Position numbers and translations under genes: made by a program. Shown here in pieces: positions 44,038 through 53,214 of a stretch of DNA of 64,000 bases. Origin of the DNA: Microbacterium sp. KUDC0406 (GTDB lineage Bacteria > Actinomycetota > Actinomycetes > Actinomycetales > Microbacteriaceae); contig NZ_CP091138.1 of assembly GCF_021582875.1 (NCBI RefSeq), forward strand, positions 1,674,001 to 1,738,000, written 5' to 3'. Position 1 is the first letter of the stretch. Every line of letters starts with the position of its first letter. The notes under the pieces were generated by a model. That model was not told the origin of the DNA, did no database searches, and saw only the letters and a program-made list of their open reading frames with translations.

Positions 44038-44211
44038 TCAGGCTGCGCTCACGACGGCACCGAGCACGTCGTGGAGCTCCTTCGCTTCAGCGTCGTTGAC
44101 GGAGACGACCAGGCGTCCGCCGCCCTCGAGCGGAACCCGCACGATGATGAGGCGGCCCTCCTTCACGGCCTCCATCGGCCCGTCGCCTGTCCTCGGCTTC
44201 ATCGCTGCCAT
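44038..44211 (-). CDS. DUF3117 domain-containing protein, 57 aa
   Basis: Very conserved small actinobacterial protein: MAAMKPRTGDGPMEAVKEGR, VRVPLEGGGRLVVSV, NDAEAKELHDVL. The ATG at 44211 has GGAAAGGAAG upstream. It lies just before the convergent terminator. Function unknown. Confidence 0.95.
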   Translation of the reverse strand: MAAMKPRTGDGPMEAVKEGRLIIVRVPLEGGGRLVVSVNDAEAKELHDVLGAVVSAA

Positions 44212-44293
44212 CGTGGCTTCCTTTCCTCGGTGGTATGGGACAAGTCTATCGATCAGTCTCAGGGTGCGACGCGCACCCGCGCACAGTACGTCA

Positions 44294-45514
44294 TCAGGGC
44301 ACCTGCCAGTAGGTCTGACCGAGGCCGTACATGAAGTGGATCCACAGCCATTGCGCGAGCAGGCACGCCGCCAGCACGGACAGCCGGTACCACCGGGATC
44401 GCGGCACGGCGACGGCGCCCCACAGCGGGGCGAGCGGCATCAGCAGGCGGAGGGTGCTGGACTGCGGGAAGAACACCGCCAGCAGGTACAGCAGGTAACT
44501 CGCGCTCCACAGCCGCAGGTCGGCGCCCAAGGCGCGCACCGCCCGAGCATGCAGCAGCGCGTATGCGACTCCCACGACCAGCAGCACGAGAGCGACCAGC
44601 CCCCACCAGCCCGGCATCCCCCACTGCCCGAACCAGAACTGGGCGCCCTGCACGAATCCGTCGAAGGGCAGGAACCCGGAAGCCCCGCCCGCGATCCAGT
44701 TGCGCCGCCAGGCGAGCTCGGTGGCGAGGTACGCGTCGGGTACACCTGTGACGGTCGCCGCCAGCACCTGCCAGGAGAAGCCGACGACCGTCGCCAGGGC
44801 TCCGAGCGCCACGAGGTGCACGATCTCGCGGGCGGGCAACGGATCCTGGTCCCGGCGCAACCAGCGCATGACCCCGATCAAGCCGAGATACAGGGCGAAC
44901 GCGAGAATGCCGGGACGGGTGAACCCCATCACCGGGATGAGCAGGTACAGCCATCCGTACCGCCGGCGGGCGACGAGATCGAGAGACACGAGCAGCAGCA
45001 GCACGAACAGCGACTCGGCATAGCCGACCTGGAACAGCGCCGCCAGAGGACCTGCGGAGAAGAACACGACCGACCACATGGCGGCCGACGTCCCGATGCG
45101 ATCGCGCAGCAGCCGGTGCAGCGCGAGGCAGGCGAGATATCCGGCGACGAGCGAGATCGAGAGCGCTCCCGCACCCCAGGAACCGAGGACGAGCCCGAGC
45201 GCCTTCGCCGCATATGCGAACACCGGCATGAACGCCCAGCCGTTCTCCGCGACGTCACCGGACTCGGTGCGGGGAAGCTCGGTCGGATAGCCGTTCTCAG
45301 CGACGAACCAGTACCACTGGGCGTCCCAGCCGAGCATAAAGTCGTTCAGTCCAGGGCCGGCTCCGAAGCGGGACAGCGACGTCGACTCGCTCGCGGCCGC
45401 CAGCAGGAGCAGCGTCGTGACGACCCGTGCGGCGAGATAGACGACCGCGATGCGCAGCGGGACCGGCAGCCGCGCCCAGCCGCGGATCGCCGGGGTCAGG
45501 ACGCCGTGAGCCAC
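44294..45514 (-). CDS. PIG-V-like mannosyltransferase/membrane glycosyltransferase
   Basis: A 406-residue polytopic protein with about ten membrane segments. The first extracytoplasmic loop holds [16 protein letters not shown], the WDxxWY-type motif of GT-C mannosyltransferases related to PIG-V that use polyprenyl-phosphate-mannose. Other blocks are [20 protein letters not shown] and [18 protein letters not shown]. The GTG at 45514 overlaps the dapE end by 19 bases. The acceptor (glycolipid or protein) is unknown. Confidence 0.85.
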   Translation of the reverse strand: MAHGVLTPAIRGWARLPVPLRIAVVYLAARVVTTLLLLAAASESTSLSRFGAGPGLNDFMLGWDAQWYWFVAENGYPTELPRTESGDVAENGWAFMPVFAYAAKALGLVLGSWGAGALSISLVAGYLACLALHRLLRDRIGTSAAMWSVVFFSAGPLAALFQVGYAESLFVLLLLVSLDLVARRRYGWLYLLIPVMGFTRPGILAFALYLGLIGVMRWLRRDQDPLPAREIVHLVALGALATVVGFSWQVLAATVTGVPDAYLATELAWRRNWIAGGASGFLPFDGFVQGAQFWFGQWGMPGWWGLVALVLLVVGVAYALLHARAVRALGADLRLWSASYLLYLLAVFFPQSSTLRLLMPLAPLWGAVAVPRSRWYRLSVLAACLLAQWLWIHFMYGLGQTYWQVP

Positions 45515-46568
45515 GCGCGCAGCCCGCGCTCGACGGCCTCGATCTGCGCGACAGGCACCCGCTCCTCGTCGTGATGGGCCAGATGCGGGTCACCAGGGCC
45601 GTAGTTCACCGCGGGAACGCCCAGCGCCGAGAACCGGGCGACGTCCGTCCAGCCGTACTTCGGCCGCGCACCGCCGCCCACCGCGGCGAGGAAGTCCTTG
45701 GCGACGGGAGCATCGAGTCCGGGGCGGGCGCCGTCCGAGGCATCCGTCACCTCGACCTCGAAGCCGGCGAAGACGCTGCGCACGTGCGCTTCGGCCTCGG
45801 CGACGTCCTTGCTGGGGGCGAACCGGTAGTTGACCTCGACCTCGCAGAGATCGGGGATGACGTTGCCCGCGACGCCGCCGCTGATCTTCACGGCGTTCAG
45901 GCCCTCGCGGTACACCAGTCCCTCCACAGGAACCTCCCGGGGCGGTACTCGGCGAGCCGGGCGAGGATGGGTGCGGCGCCGTGGATGGCGTTCTCCCCGA
46001 TCCAGGAACGAGCGCTGTGCGCGCGCACGCCGTGAGTGCGCACGACCACGCGCAGCGTGCCGTTGCATCCACCCTCGACCTCACCGTCAGACGGCTCGCC
46101 GAGGATGGCGAAGTCGGCCTGGAAGAGCTCAGGACGCACGGCGGCGAGCAGCCCGAGTCCGTTCTTCGACGCCTCGACCTCTTCGTTGTCGTACCACATC
46201 CAGGTGACGTCGACAGCGGGCTCCGCGAGCTCGACCGCGAGCTTCAGCTGCACGGCGAGCCCGGACTTCATGTCGACGGTGCCGCGCCCCCACAGGAACG
46301 GCTCGCCGTCGAGGTCGATGAGCCGGGTCGGCAGGTTCGCGTTGATGGGGACCGTGTCGATGTGCCCGGCGATGACGACGCGCTGAGCCCGGCCGAGATC
46401 GGTGCGGGCGACGACCGTGTTCCCGTGCCGGATCACCTCGAGGTGCGCGCATCTGCGCACGACCTCCTCGATGGCGTCGGCGAGCGCGGCCTCGTCGCCC
46501 GAGACGCTGTGGAAGTCGCAGATCGCGCGAGTGAGTTCAACGGAGGATGCGGACGGATCGAGCGCCAT
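45496..46568 (-). CDS. dapE: Succinyl-diaminopimelate desuccinylase (frameshifted)
   Basis: M20 metallopeptidase-fold enzyme releasing succinate from N-succinyl-LL-diaminopimelate. Metal ligands: His in [11 protein letters not shown], Asp in [10 protein letters not shown], Glu pair in [29 protein letters not shown] and a late His in [11 protein letters not shown]. The dimerisation domain and the C-terminus are in another frame; one missing G in GGGG at 45939-45942 (reading [14 protein letters not shown]) rejoins them for about 358 residues. The ATG at 46568 faces dapD across 45 bp. Paralogous desuccinylases cannot be excluded, but the dapD neighbour decides. Confidence 0.92.
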
Positions 46569-46613
46569 GACTCCCAGCTTAGTTCGCGCGTTCCGATGCT
46601 TTACCGTTGAAGG
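46569..46613. promoter_or_regulatory. Shared dapE/dapD divergent promoter region
   Basis: Only 45 bp separate the two start codons. On the plus strand TTTACC/GTTGAAGG precedes dapD; on the minus strand TAAGCT and GGGAG precede dapE. Both transcripts must have very short leaders, and the region could be jointly regulated. Promoter boxes are weak guesses. Confidence 0.4.
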
Positions 46614-47567
46614 ATGAGCACTGAGCGCACTGTCTGGGGCATCGGCCTGTCGACCATCGCCGCGGACGGCACCGTTCTGGACGCCTGGTACCCCGAGCTC
46701 GGCTTCGGAGAGCCGGATGCGGCTGACGCGGCCTCGGCGTCCGCGACCTGGGGCGCGCTCGCCGACGTCGACGAGCGCCGCGCCGTGCGCACCGAGCTCG
46801 TCCAGCTGTCCCTCGATCTGGACGCCGCCGTCGCCTCGACCGCCGACGCCTACCTGCGTCTGCAGGCGCTGTCGCGCCTGCTGGTGCGCCCGAACGAGCT
46901 CAGCCTCGACGGCATCTTCGCTCACCTGCCGAACAACGCCTGGACCACCGCGGGCCCGATGCTCCCGGCGGAGGCCGAGCGCCTGCGCCCGCTGCTGCAG
47001 CGCCACGGACTGCAGGTCCAGGGCGTGGACAAGTTCCCGCGCCTCACCGACTACGTGCTGCCCGAGGGCGTGCGCATCGCCGACGCCTCCCGCGTGCGTC
47101 TCGGGGCTCATCTCTCGCCCGGCACCACCGTCATGCACGAGGGCTTCGTGAACTTCAACGCCGGCACGCTGGGCGCGTCCATGGTCGAAGGACGCATCTC
47201 CCAGGGGGTCGTCATCGGCGACGGCAGCGACATCGGCGGCGGCGCCTCGATCATGGGCACGCTCTCCGGTGGTGGCACGCACCGCGTCTCGGTCGGCTCC
47301 CGTTCCCTGCTGGGCGCGAACGCCGGCATCGGCATCTCGCTGGGCGATGACTGCATCGTCGAGGCCGGCCTGTACGTCACCGCAGGCACCAAGGTCGTGC
47401 TCGCGGATGCCACGCCGACCGCCGACGGCGGACGACCGACGATCAAGGCCGCCGAGCTGTCCGGCCGCAACGGCATCCTGTTCCGTCGCAACTCGCTCAC
47501 CGGAGCCGTCGAGGCGACCTCCCGCGAGGGTCACGGCGTCACGCTGAACGCCGTGCTGCACGCCTGA
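46614..47567 (+). CDS. dapD: Tetrahydrodipicolinate N-succinyltransferase
   Basis: Left-handed beta-helix acyltransferase that transfers succinyl from succinyl-CoA to tetrahydrodipicolinate in the lysine/DAP pathway. 317 residues, actinobacterial type. Marks: VRLGAHLSPGTTVMHEGFVN, NAGTLGASMVEGRIS, VIGDGSDIGGGASIMGTLSG (hexapeptide turns) and NAGIGISLGDDCIVEAG. Divergent from dapE. A palindromic repeat lies just after the gene. Confidence 0.96.
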   Translation: MSTERTVWGIGLSTIAADGTVLDAWYPELGFGEPDAADAASASATWGALADVDERRAVRTELVQLSLDLDAAVASTADAYLRLQALSRLLVRPNELSLDGIFAHLPNNAWTTAGPMLPAEAERLRPLLQRHGLQVQGVDKFPRLTDYVLPEGVRIADASRVRLGAHLSPGTTVMHEGFVNFNAGTLGASMVEGRISQGVVIGDGSDIGGGASIMGTLSGGGTHRVSVGSRSLLGANAGIGISLGDDCIVEAGLYVTAGTKVVLADATPTADGGRPTIKAAELSGRNGILFRRNSLTGAVEATSREGHGVTLNAVLHA

Positions 47568-47583
47568 GCCAGCTCTCCTCCTT

Positions 47584-47645
47584 CCGAGACTGCACGCCCG
47601 CGCCGAACACGCGTGGCTGCACCGCCGTCTCGGCGTGGGCTCGCC
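47584..47645. repeat. Palindromic repeat (GCACGCCCGCGCCGA family), copy A
   Basis: GAGACTGCACGCCCGCGCCG then AACACGCGTGGCTGCACCGC and CGTCTCGGCGTGGGC. The most degenerate of four copies in the window; the others are at 59931, 60801 and 61901. It lies 17 bp after the dapD stop. Confidence 0.65.
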
Positions 47646-47851
47646 GTCTCGCGCGCTGCTCCCAGCGCGCGCCGACCGCGATCCTGCTAGAGTCGAGGTG
47701 ACGCCCCTCGCGATCGAGCGAGTCGTCTGCGTCGTCGACATCCTTCCGCGCCGTTCATCGGCGCCGGCATCTCGAACGGCGAACCGATGCGCGATCCCGC
47801 GCCGTCGCCCACCCGCGCAACGAACTGCGCCCCTTCCACGGAGACACCCCT

Positions 47852-49543
47852 ATGCCTTCCTTCCTCGACCTCGGCGTGCCCGCGCCGCTCGCCGCCGTGC
47901 TCGAAGCCGACGGCAAGACCGAGGCGTTCGCGATCCAGCGCGACACGCTCCCCGATTCCCTCGCCGGCCGTGACCTGCTCGGCCGCGGCCGCACCGGCAG
48001 CGGCAAGACCATCGCGTTCGCACTGCCGCTCGTCGCCCGTCTGACGGATGCTGCGCGGCGCAGCCGCCCCGGCCACCCGCGCGGCCTCGTGCTCGCCCCC
48101 ACCCGTGAGCTCGCGACCCAGATCGCCGCGACCGTCACCCCGTTGGCCAAGGCGGCCGGTCTGAAGGTCACCACGATCTTCGGCGGCGTCAGCCAGCGCC
48201 CGCAGGAGCAGGCTCTGCGCTCGGGCGTCGACATCGTCGTGGCGTGCCCCGGCCGCCTCGAGGACCTCATGAAGCAGGGCGTCGTGAAGCTCGACGCCGT
48301 CGAGGTCGCTGTGCTCGACGAGGCCGACCACATGGCGGATCTCGGCTTCCTGCCCGGTGTCACCCGCATCCTCGCGGCCACTCCCGCGGATGGCCAGCGT
48401 CTGCTGTTCAGCGCGACCCTCGACCGCGGCATCGATGTGCTCGCCAAGCGCTTCCTGCACGATGCCGTCAGCCACGAGGTCGACGAGGCCAGCGTGCCGG
48501 TCGGCGAGATGACCCACCGCGTGCTGCTGTCGTCCGATGCGGACGCGAAGAAGCAGCTCGTGCAGGATCTCGCGTCCGGCACGGGACGTCGCATCCTGTT
48601 CACCCGCACCAAGCACCAGGCCAAGAAGCTGGCGAAGGTGCTCACCACCGCGGGCATCCCCTCTGTCGACCTGCACGGCAATCTGGGCCAGAACGCGCGC
48701 GAGCGCAACCTGGCCGCCTTCTCCGCCGATCCCGCCGACGGCGGTGTACGCGTGCTCGTCGCGACGGATGTCGCGGCGCGCGGCGTGCACGTCGACGAGG
48801 TCGAGCTCGTCGTGCACGTGGACCCGCCGATGGAGCACAAGGCGTACCTGCACCGCTCCGGCCGCACCGCGCGTGCCGGCGCTGCGGGCACCGTCGTCAC
48901 CGTCGTGCTGCCCGAGCAGCGCCGCGACGTCAAGGACCTGCTGCGCAAGGCGAAGATCACCGCCGACCTCGAGCCGGTCACCGCATCGGTCGTCGACGAG
49001 CTGGTCCGGGAGCGTGCCGCGAAGGTCAAGCCGGCGCCCGTCGTGAAGCAGCAGCAGGGCGGCGGACAGAAGAAGGCGAAGCCCGCCGGCCAGGGCGGTC
49101 AGCCGCAGGGGAACGGCGGCGGACGTCGTCGTCCCGGCGGTCGCGGATCCGGCGCTGCGCAGGGTGGCGGCGAGCGTCAGCCCCGTGAGAGCGCGCAGCG
49201 TCAGAGTGGCCAGCGTCAGGATGCCGCCGGCCGGTCGCACTCACGCGGACAGGGCCAGACCCGCTACACGACGCAGTCGAGCGCTCCGGCATCCGAGGGC
49301 GCACGCCGCGCCCCCAGCATCGCCGTGCGCAGCGCGCTTCCGGCGCGCCCCGCACGCACTGACACTCATCGCGACGCCCCCTCGCGCTGCCGACGCCCTC
49401 GGGGCGGCGCGCACGCGCGAGGGGGCGTCGTTGCATGCACCCAGGTCGCAGTCGGTCACGCTCTGGTCGCGGACTTCCGGGACCGACGGCGACCTGAACG
49501 ACAGAGAGCGTCGGTCAGCGACGTCAGCGCCGGATCGCGTTGA
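47852..49543 (+). CDS. DEAD-box RNA helicase with long basic tail
   Basis: ATP-dependent RNA helicase. ATG at 47852. Q motif AFAIQRDTLP, motif I GRTGSGKT, Ia PTRELATQI, Ib CPGRLEDLM, II VLDEADHMAD, III LFSATLDRG, IV LFTRTKHQ, V ATDVAARGVH and VI HRSGRTARAG. The tail from residue ~390 is rich in Gly, Gln and Arg (GGGRRRPGGRGSG), typical of RNA-binding tails. As sequenced the frame runs through a strong terminator (49372-49430) into the TetR gene; an indel before a TGA at 49360 is likely, so the last ~60 residues are doubtful. The leader exceeds 150 nt, fitting cold-shock-type control. Confidence 0.9.
   Translation: MPSFLDLGVPAPLAAVLEADGKTEAFAIQRDTLPDSLAGRDLLGRGRTGSGKTIAFALPLVARLTDAARRSRPGHPRGLVLAPTRELATQIAATVTPLAKAAGLKVTTIFGGVSQRPQEQALRSGVDIVVACPGRLEDLMKQGVVKLDAVEVAVLDEADHMADLGFLPGVTRILAATPADGQRLLFSATLDRGIDVLAKRFLHDAVSHEVDEASVPVGEMTHRVLLSSDADAKKQLVQDLASGTGRRILFTRTKHQAKKLAKVLTTAGIPSVDLHGNLGQNARERNLAAFSADPADGGVRVLVATDVAARGVHVDEVELVVHVDPPMEHKAYLHRSGRTARAGAAGTVVTVVLPEQRRDVKDLLRKAKITADLEPVTASVVDELVRERAAKVKPAPVVKQQQGGGQKKAKPAGQGGQPQGNGGGRRRPGGRGSGAAQGGGERQPRESAQRQSGQRQDAAGRSHSRGQGQTRYTTQSSAPASEGARRAPSIAVRSALPARPARTDTHRDAPSRCRRPRGGAHARGGVVACTQVAVGHALVADFRDRRRPERQRASVSDVSAGSR
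49372..49430. terminator. Hairpin terminator after the DEAD-box gene
   Basis: CGACGCCCCCTCGCG (49372-49386) pairs perfectly with CGCGAGGGGGCGTCG (49416-49430), followed by TTGCATGC. The loop holds its own CGCCCTCGGGGCG hairpin. The same stem core terminates the UPF0182 gene at 7659. Confidence 0.75.
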
Positions 49544-50108
49544 TCGCCAGGTTGATCACGCGCTCGCGCTGCGCCTCGTCTTCGAAGGAGGCGACGGCGG
49601 CGACACCGGAGACCAGCTTCACGACGTCGCTGATCGTCACCCCGGGATCGACCTCACCGGCCTGCTGCGCGCGCGTGAGCAGCGGCTCTCCCGCGGACAG
49701 CATGATGTAGCGGCACTGGGTGAGCACCGACGACTCGCGGTTCAGGCCCTCCAGCAGCGCGTGCTTCGTGCCGACGTACGTGATGAAGCGGTCGAGCCAG
49801 GCGCGCAGCGCCTGCCACGGCTCGAGCGAGGACACTTCACGAGCGGATGCGGCGAGCGCGTCGATCTCGCTGAGGTACAGCGTCTCGATCAGGTCGTCGC
49901 GGGTCGGGAAGTTGCGGTACAGCGTGCCGATTCCCACACCCGCCCGCCGCGCGATGTCCTCGAGTGAGGCATCCGATCCGTCCTCGGCGAAGGCCGCGCG
50001 CCCCGCCGCGACCAGGGCGTCGAAGTTGCGCGCCGCGTCGGCGCGCTTCGGCCGGCGCTCATCCAGAAGAACGGATGCCGGTGCCACGGTCGTCACGCTG
50101 TCCTCCAC
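49524..50108 (-). CDS. TetR/AcrR-family transcriptional regulator
   Basis: A 194-residue repressor. N-terminal HTH: FDALVAAGRAAFAEDGSDAS, LEDIARRAGVGIGTLYRNFP and TRDDLIETLY; the C-terminal ligand domain is helical. It is divergent from an MFS exporter gene, with two palindromic operator-like boxes in the 130-bp gap (50139-50188), so it probably represses both itself and the exporter until a drug-like ligand binds. The ATG at 50108 is used. Confidence 0.92.
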   Translation of the reverse strand: MEDSVTTVAPASVLLDERRPKRADAARNFDALVAAGRAAFAEDGSDASLEDIARRAGVGIGTLYRNFPTRDDLIETLYLSEIDALAASAREVSSLEPWQALRAWLDRFITYVGTKHALLEGLNRESSVLTQCRYIMLSAGEPLLTRAQQAGEVDPGVTISDVVKLVSGVAAVASFEDEAQRERVINLAINAIRR

Positions 50109-50138
50109 GGTGTCGGAGAAGTTCGATGAATCGGTTGC

Positions 50139-50188
50139 AAAGCGGAGGCCTCCTCCGTTACTGTTCTAAGCGGAGGCTTTCTCCGTTC
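50139..50188. promoter_or_regulatory. Two palindromic TetR-type operators
   Basis: AAGCGGAGGCCTCCTCCGTT (from 50140) and AAGCGGAGGCTTTCTCCGTT (50169-50188) are nearly identical near-palindromes with half-sites AA(G)CGGAG and CTCCGTT, spaced 29 bp centre to centre. They overlap the presumed promoters of the divergent TetR and MFS genes. Confidence 0.7.
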
Positions 50189-50238
50189 GGAGCCACTCTC
50201 CGATTCTACCTCTCATCTCCGCATGATCGGAAGGACCC

Positions 50239-51672
50239 ATGACCATCCGCTCGACCTCCCGCCGCGCCTATGCGGCCATCGCTGTGAGCGTCGCCTCGAT
50301 CGCACTTCTGCAGAACCTCGTCATCCCGGTGATCCCGATGATCGAGTCCGACCTGCACGTCGCCTCCGACGCCGCGACGTGGACCATGACGGCCTGGCTC
50401 ATCGCCGCCGCAGTGGCGACTCCCCTGCTCGGCCGGATCGGCGATCTGCGCGGCCGGCGCACGACGCTCCTCGCCGTGCTCGCCGTCGTGATGCTCGGCA
50501 ACCTCGTCGCCGCGCTCGCCCCGAACATCGGCGTCCTCATCCTCGGTCGCGTCCTGCAGGGCGCCGGCGGTGCCGTCTTCCCACTCGCCTTCGCCCTGCT
50601 GCGCGAGGTCATGCCGCCCCAGCGCCTCACCGGTGCGATCGGCTCCGTCAGCGCCCTCGTCGGCATCGGCGGTGCCGCAGGCAGCGTGCTGGCCGGCCCC
50701 CTCTCGGCCGCGATCGGCTGGCGCGGCCTGTTCGAGGTCGCCCTCGTCGCCGGGGCTGTCGGCGCGCTGCTCACCGTCGCCTGGATCCCGCGATCGGGTC
50801 TTCGCACGGCCGGGCGCCTGAACTCGCTGTCCGCGGTGCTGTTGTCGGGCTGGCTCGTCGCCCTGCTGCTGCCGCTCGCCTCGGGTGCGCACTGGGGCTG
50901 GGCGAGCCCGGTCACGCTCGGCATGTTCGCTCTCGCTGCCGTGCTGCTCGCCGCCTGGGTGATCTCCGAGCTCCGCTCCGCGGTTCCCCTCGTCGACATC
51001 AGGATGCTCGCCCACCGCGACATCTGGCCGGTGAACGCGGCCGGCCTGCTCATCGGCGTCGCGGTGTTCGGCTTCTGGGGCTATCTTCCGCTGTTCCTCG
51101 AGGTGCCGGCCGACACCGGCTGGGCGCTCGGACTGACCGTGCAGACCGCCGGGCTGGTCCTGGTGCCGCTACTGATCGGCATGTCGGTCGCGGGCTTCGC
51201 CACCGGCCCCCTCACCCGCGTGCTGGCACTGCGCAGGCAGCTCGTGCTGGGCGCGCTGCTGATGGGCGCCACCGTGATCGGAGCCGTGCTGTTCCACTCC
51301 GCCGTGTGGCAACTCGCTCTCGCCGGAGGCCTGTTCGGCGTCGGCGTGGGCACGGCGTACGCGGCGATGGCCAGCATCATCGTCGAGAGCGTCCCTGCCG
51401 GGAGCGTCGGGATCGCGACGGGCGTGAACGCCAACCTCCGCTCGATCGGCTCCGCGATCGGCTCGGCCCTGATGACCGCGATCGTCTTCGGAACGCTCGA
51501 TCCCGCCGGGCGTCCGCTCGAACGCGGCTACGACGTCGCCTGGGTCACCATCGCCGTGCTCGCCGTCGTCGCCGCCGCCATCGTCGCTATCGTCCCTGCG
51601 GCGCGCCGGCGGGACACCGCCCCGGTGCAGCTCCCCACCGGCCCGCAGACGGTCCTCGCCGACGCCGCCTGA
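50239..51672 (+). CDS. MFS drug exporter (DHA2/EmrB-QacA type)
   Basis: A 477-residue major-facilitator antiporter with about 14 membrane segments. Motif A-like GRIGDLRGRRTTLLAVL after the second helix, motif C-like GIGGAAGSVLAGPLS, and WTMTAWLIAAAVATPL near the start. Probably expels a toxic small molecule in exchange for protons. The ATG at 50239 follows GGAAGGA. Controlled by the adjacent TetR protein through the operators in the shared gap. Convergent with gltA across a bidirectional terminator. Confidence 0.92.
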   Translation: MTIRSTSRRAYAAIAVSVASIALLQNLVIPVIPMIESDLHVASDAATWTMTAWLIAAAVATPLLGRIGDLRGRRTTLLAVLAVVMLGNLVAALAPNIGVLILGRVLQGAGGAVFPLAFALLREVMPPQRLTGAIGSVSALVGIGGAAGSVLAGPLSAAIGWRGLFEVALVAGAVGALLTVAWIPRSGLRTAGRLNSLSAVLLSGWLVALLLPLASGAHWGWASPVTLGMFALAAVLLAAWVISELRSAVPLVDIRMLAHRDIWPVNAAGLLIGVAVFGFWGYLPLFLEVPADTGWALGLTVQTAGLVLVPLLIGMSVAGFATGPLTRVLALRRQLVLGALLMGATVIGAVLFHSAVWQLALAGGLFGVGVGTAYAAMASIIVESVPAGSVGIATGVNANLRSIGSAIGSALMTAIVFGTLDPAGRPLERGYDVAWVTIAVLAVVAAAIVAIVPAARRRDTAPVQLPTGPQTVLADAA

Positions 51673-51700
51673 CCACGCACTCCGACATCCGCCGAGACGC

Positions 51701-51742
51701 GGAACGGCCCCGGCATCCACGAAGGGATGCCGGGGCCGTTCC
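51701..51742. terminator. Bidirectional hairpin terminator between MFS gene and gltA
   Basis: GGAACGGCCCCGGCATCC and GGATGCCGGGGCCGTTCC form a perfect 18-bp stem with a 6-nt loop (ACGAAG), followed by TTAT on the plus strand. It lies between stops at 51672 and 51757. Confidence 0.88.
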
Positions 51743-51756
51743 TTATGCCTGCCGGC

Positions 51757-53046
51757 TCAGGCGCCGGGGTACGAGCGCTCCGGAGCGCCGGTGTACAGCT
51801 GCTGCGGGCGGCCGATCTTGGTCTGCGGGTCGAGCTGCAGCTCACGCCACTGCGCCAGCCAGCCGGGCAGACGGCCGATCGCGAACAGCACGGTGAACAT
51901 GCGGGTCGGGAAGCCCATCGCCTTGTAGATGACGCCGGTGTAGAAGTCGACGTTCGGGTACAGGCGGCGCTCCTTGAAGTAGTCGTCCGCGAGCGCGATC
52001 TCCTCCAGCTCCTTGGCCAGATCGAGCAGCGGGTCGGTCACGCCGAGCTCGGCGAGCACCTCGTCGGCGGCCTCCTTGACGAGCTTGGCGCGCGGGTCGT
52101 AGTTCTTGTAGACCCGGTGCCCGAAGCCCATCAGCTTCACGCCCTGCTCCTTGTTCTTCACACGCTCGACGAACCGCTGGACGCTCTGCCCCGACTCGCG
52201 GATCTGGCCGAGCATCGTGAGCACCGCCTCGTTCGCGCCGCCGTGCAGCGGTCCGGACAGCGCCTGGATGCCGGCCGAGACCGACGCGAACTGGTTCGCA
52301 CCGGTGGAGCCGACCAGGCGCACCGTCGAGGTGGAGGCGTTCTGCTCGTGGTCCTCATGCAGGATCAGCAGCAGCTCGAGGGCCTTCGACATCACCGGGT
52401 TCAGCTCGTAGGGCTCGCTCATCACGCCGAAGTTCAGCTTCAGGAAGTTGTCCACGAAGCTCAGCGAGTTGTCGGGATACAGGAAGGCCTGACCGACGCT
52501 CTTCTTGTGGGCATAGGCGGCGATGACCGGCAGCTTTGCGAGCATGCGGATCTGGTTCAGCTCCACGTGCTCGGGGTTGGCCGGGTCGGAGTGGTCCTGG
52601 TAGTACGTCGACAGGGCCGCCACAGCCGAGGAAAGTACGGCCATCGGATGCGCGTTGTCGGGCAGCGCCTGGAAGAAGTGCTTGAGATCCTCGTGCAGCA
52701 GCGTGTGCTTGCGGATCTGCTCGTCGAAGCCGGCCAGCTCGTCCGGGGTCGGAAGCTCGCCGTAGATGAGCAGCCAGGCGACCTCGAGGTAGGTGCAGTT
52801 CTTCGCGATCTGCTCGATCGGGTACCCGCGGTAGCGCAGGATGCCCTTGTCGCCGTCGATGTAGGTGATCGCGGACTTCGCCGATGCGGTGTTCACGAAG
52901 CCGTAGTCCAGTCCGGTGTAGCCGGTCTGTCGGGTCAGGGTCGAGAAGTCGATGCTCCCCGCGCCCGAAGTGGGCTGGATGACGGGGAACTCGGCGGTGG
53001 TGCCGCCGACGGTGAGGGTCGCCTTCTCCGGCAGAGCTGTGCTCAC
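51757..53046 (-). CDS. gltA: Citrate synthase
   Basis: Type II (hexameric-class) citrate synthase, 429 residues, condensing acetyl-CoA and oxaloacetate in the TCA cycle. Catalytic His in LSGPLHGGANEAVL, His in MGFGHRVYKNYDPRAK and Asp in YPNVDFYTGVIY. The N-terminal beta-rich part GGTTAEFPVIQPTSG is typical of the bacterial enzyme. The GTG at 53046 has GCAGGAGG upstream. The frame is intact. Confidence 0.97.
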   Translation of the reverse strand: MSTALPEKATLTVGGTTAEFPVIQPTSGAGSIDFSTLTRQTGYTGLDYGFVNTASAKSAITYIDGDKGILRYRGYPIEQIAKNCTYLEVAWLLIYGELPTPDELAGFDEQIRKHTLLHEDLKHFFQALPDNAHPMAVLSSAVAALSTYYQDHSDPANPEHVELNQIRMLAKLPVIAAYAHKKSVGQAFLYPDNSLSFVDNFLKLNFGVMSEPYELNPVMSKALELLLILHEDHEQNASTSTVRLVGSTGANQFASVSAGIQALSGPLHGGANEAVLTMLGQIRESGQSVQRFVERVKNKEQGVKLMGFGHRVYKNYDPRAKLVKEAADEVLAELGVTDPLLDLAKELEEIALADDYFKERRLYPNVDFYTGVIYKAMGFPTRMFTVLFAIGRLPGWLAQWRELQLDPQTKIGRPQQLYTGAPERSYPGA

Positions 53047-53214
53047 GCCAAACCTCCTGCTGAATCGAAGTCGCGTGCGGACGAAAAGTCTTGATGCGCC
53101 GTGTCGGCGCGGTAGCCACGGGCCGGAAGGCGACCGCATGGCTTTTACAGCCTAGTGCGGCGAGGGGCCAACTGTGACATCCGCCAAGGTACGGGCGGAT
53201 CTGACTGACGGAAC

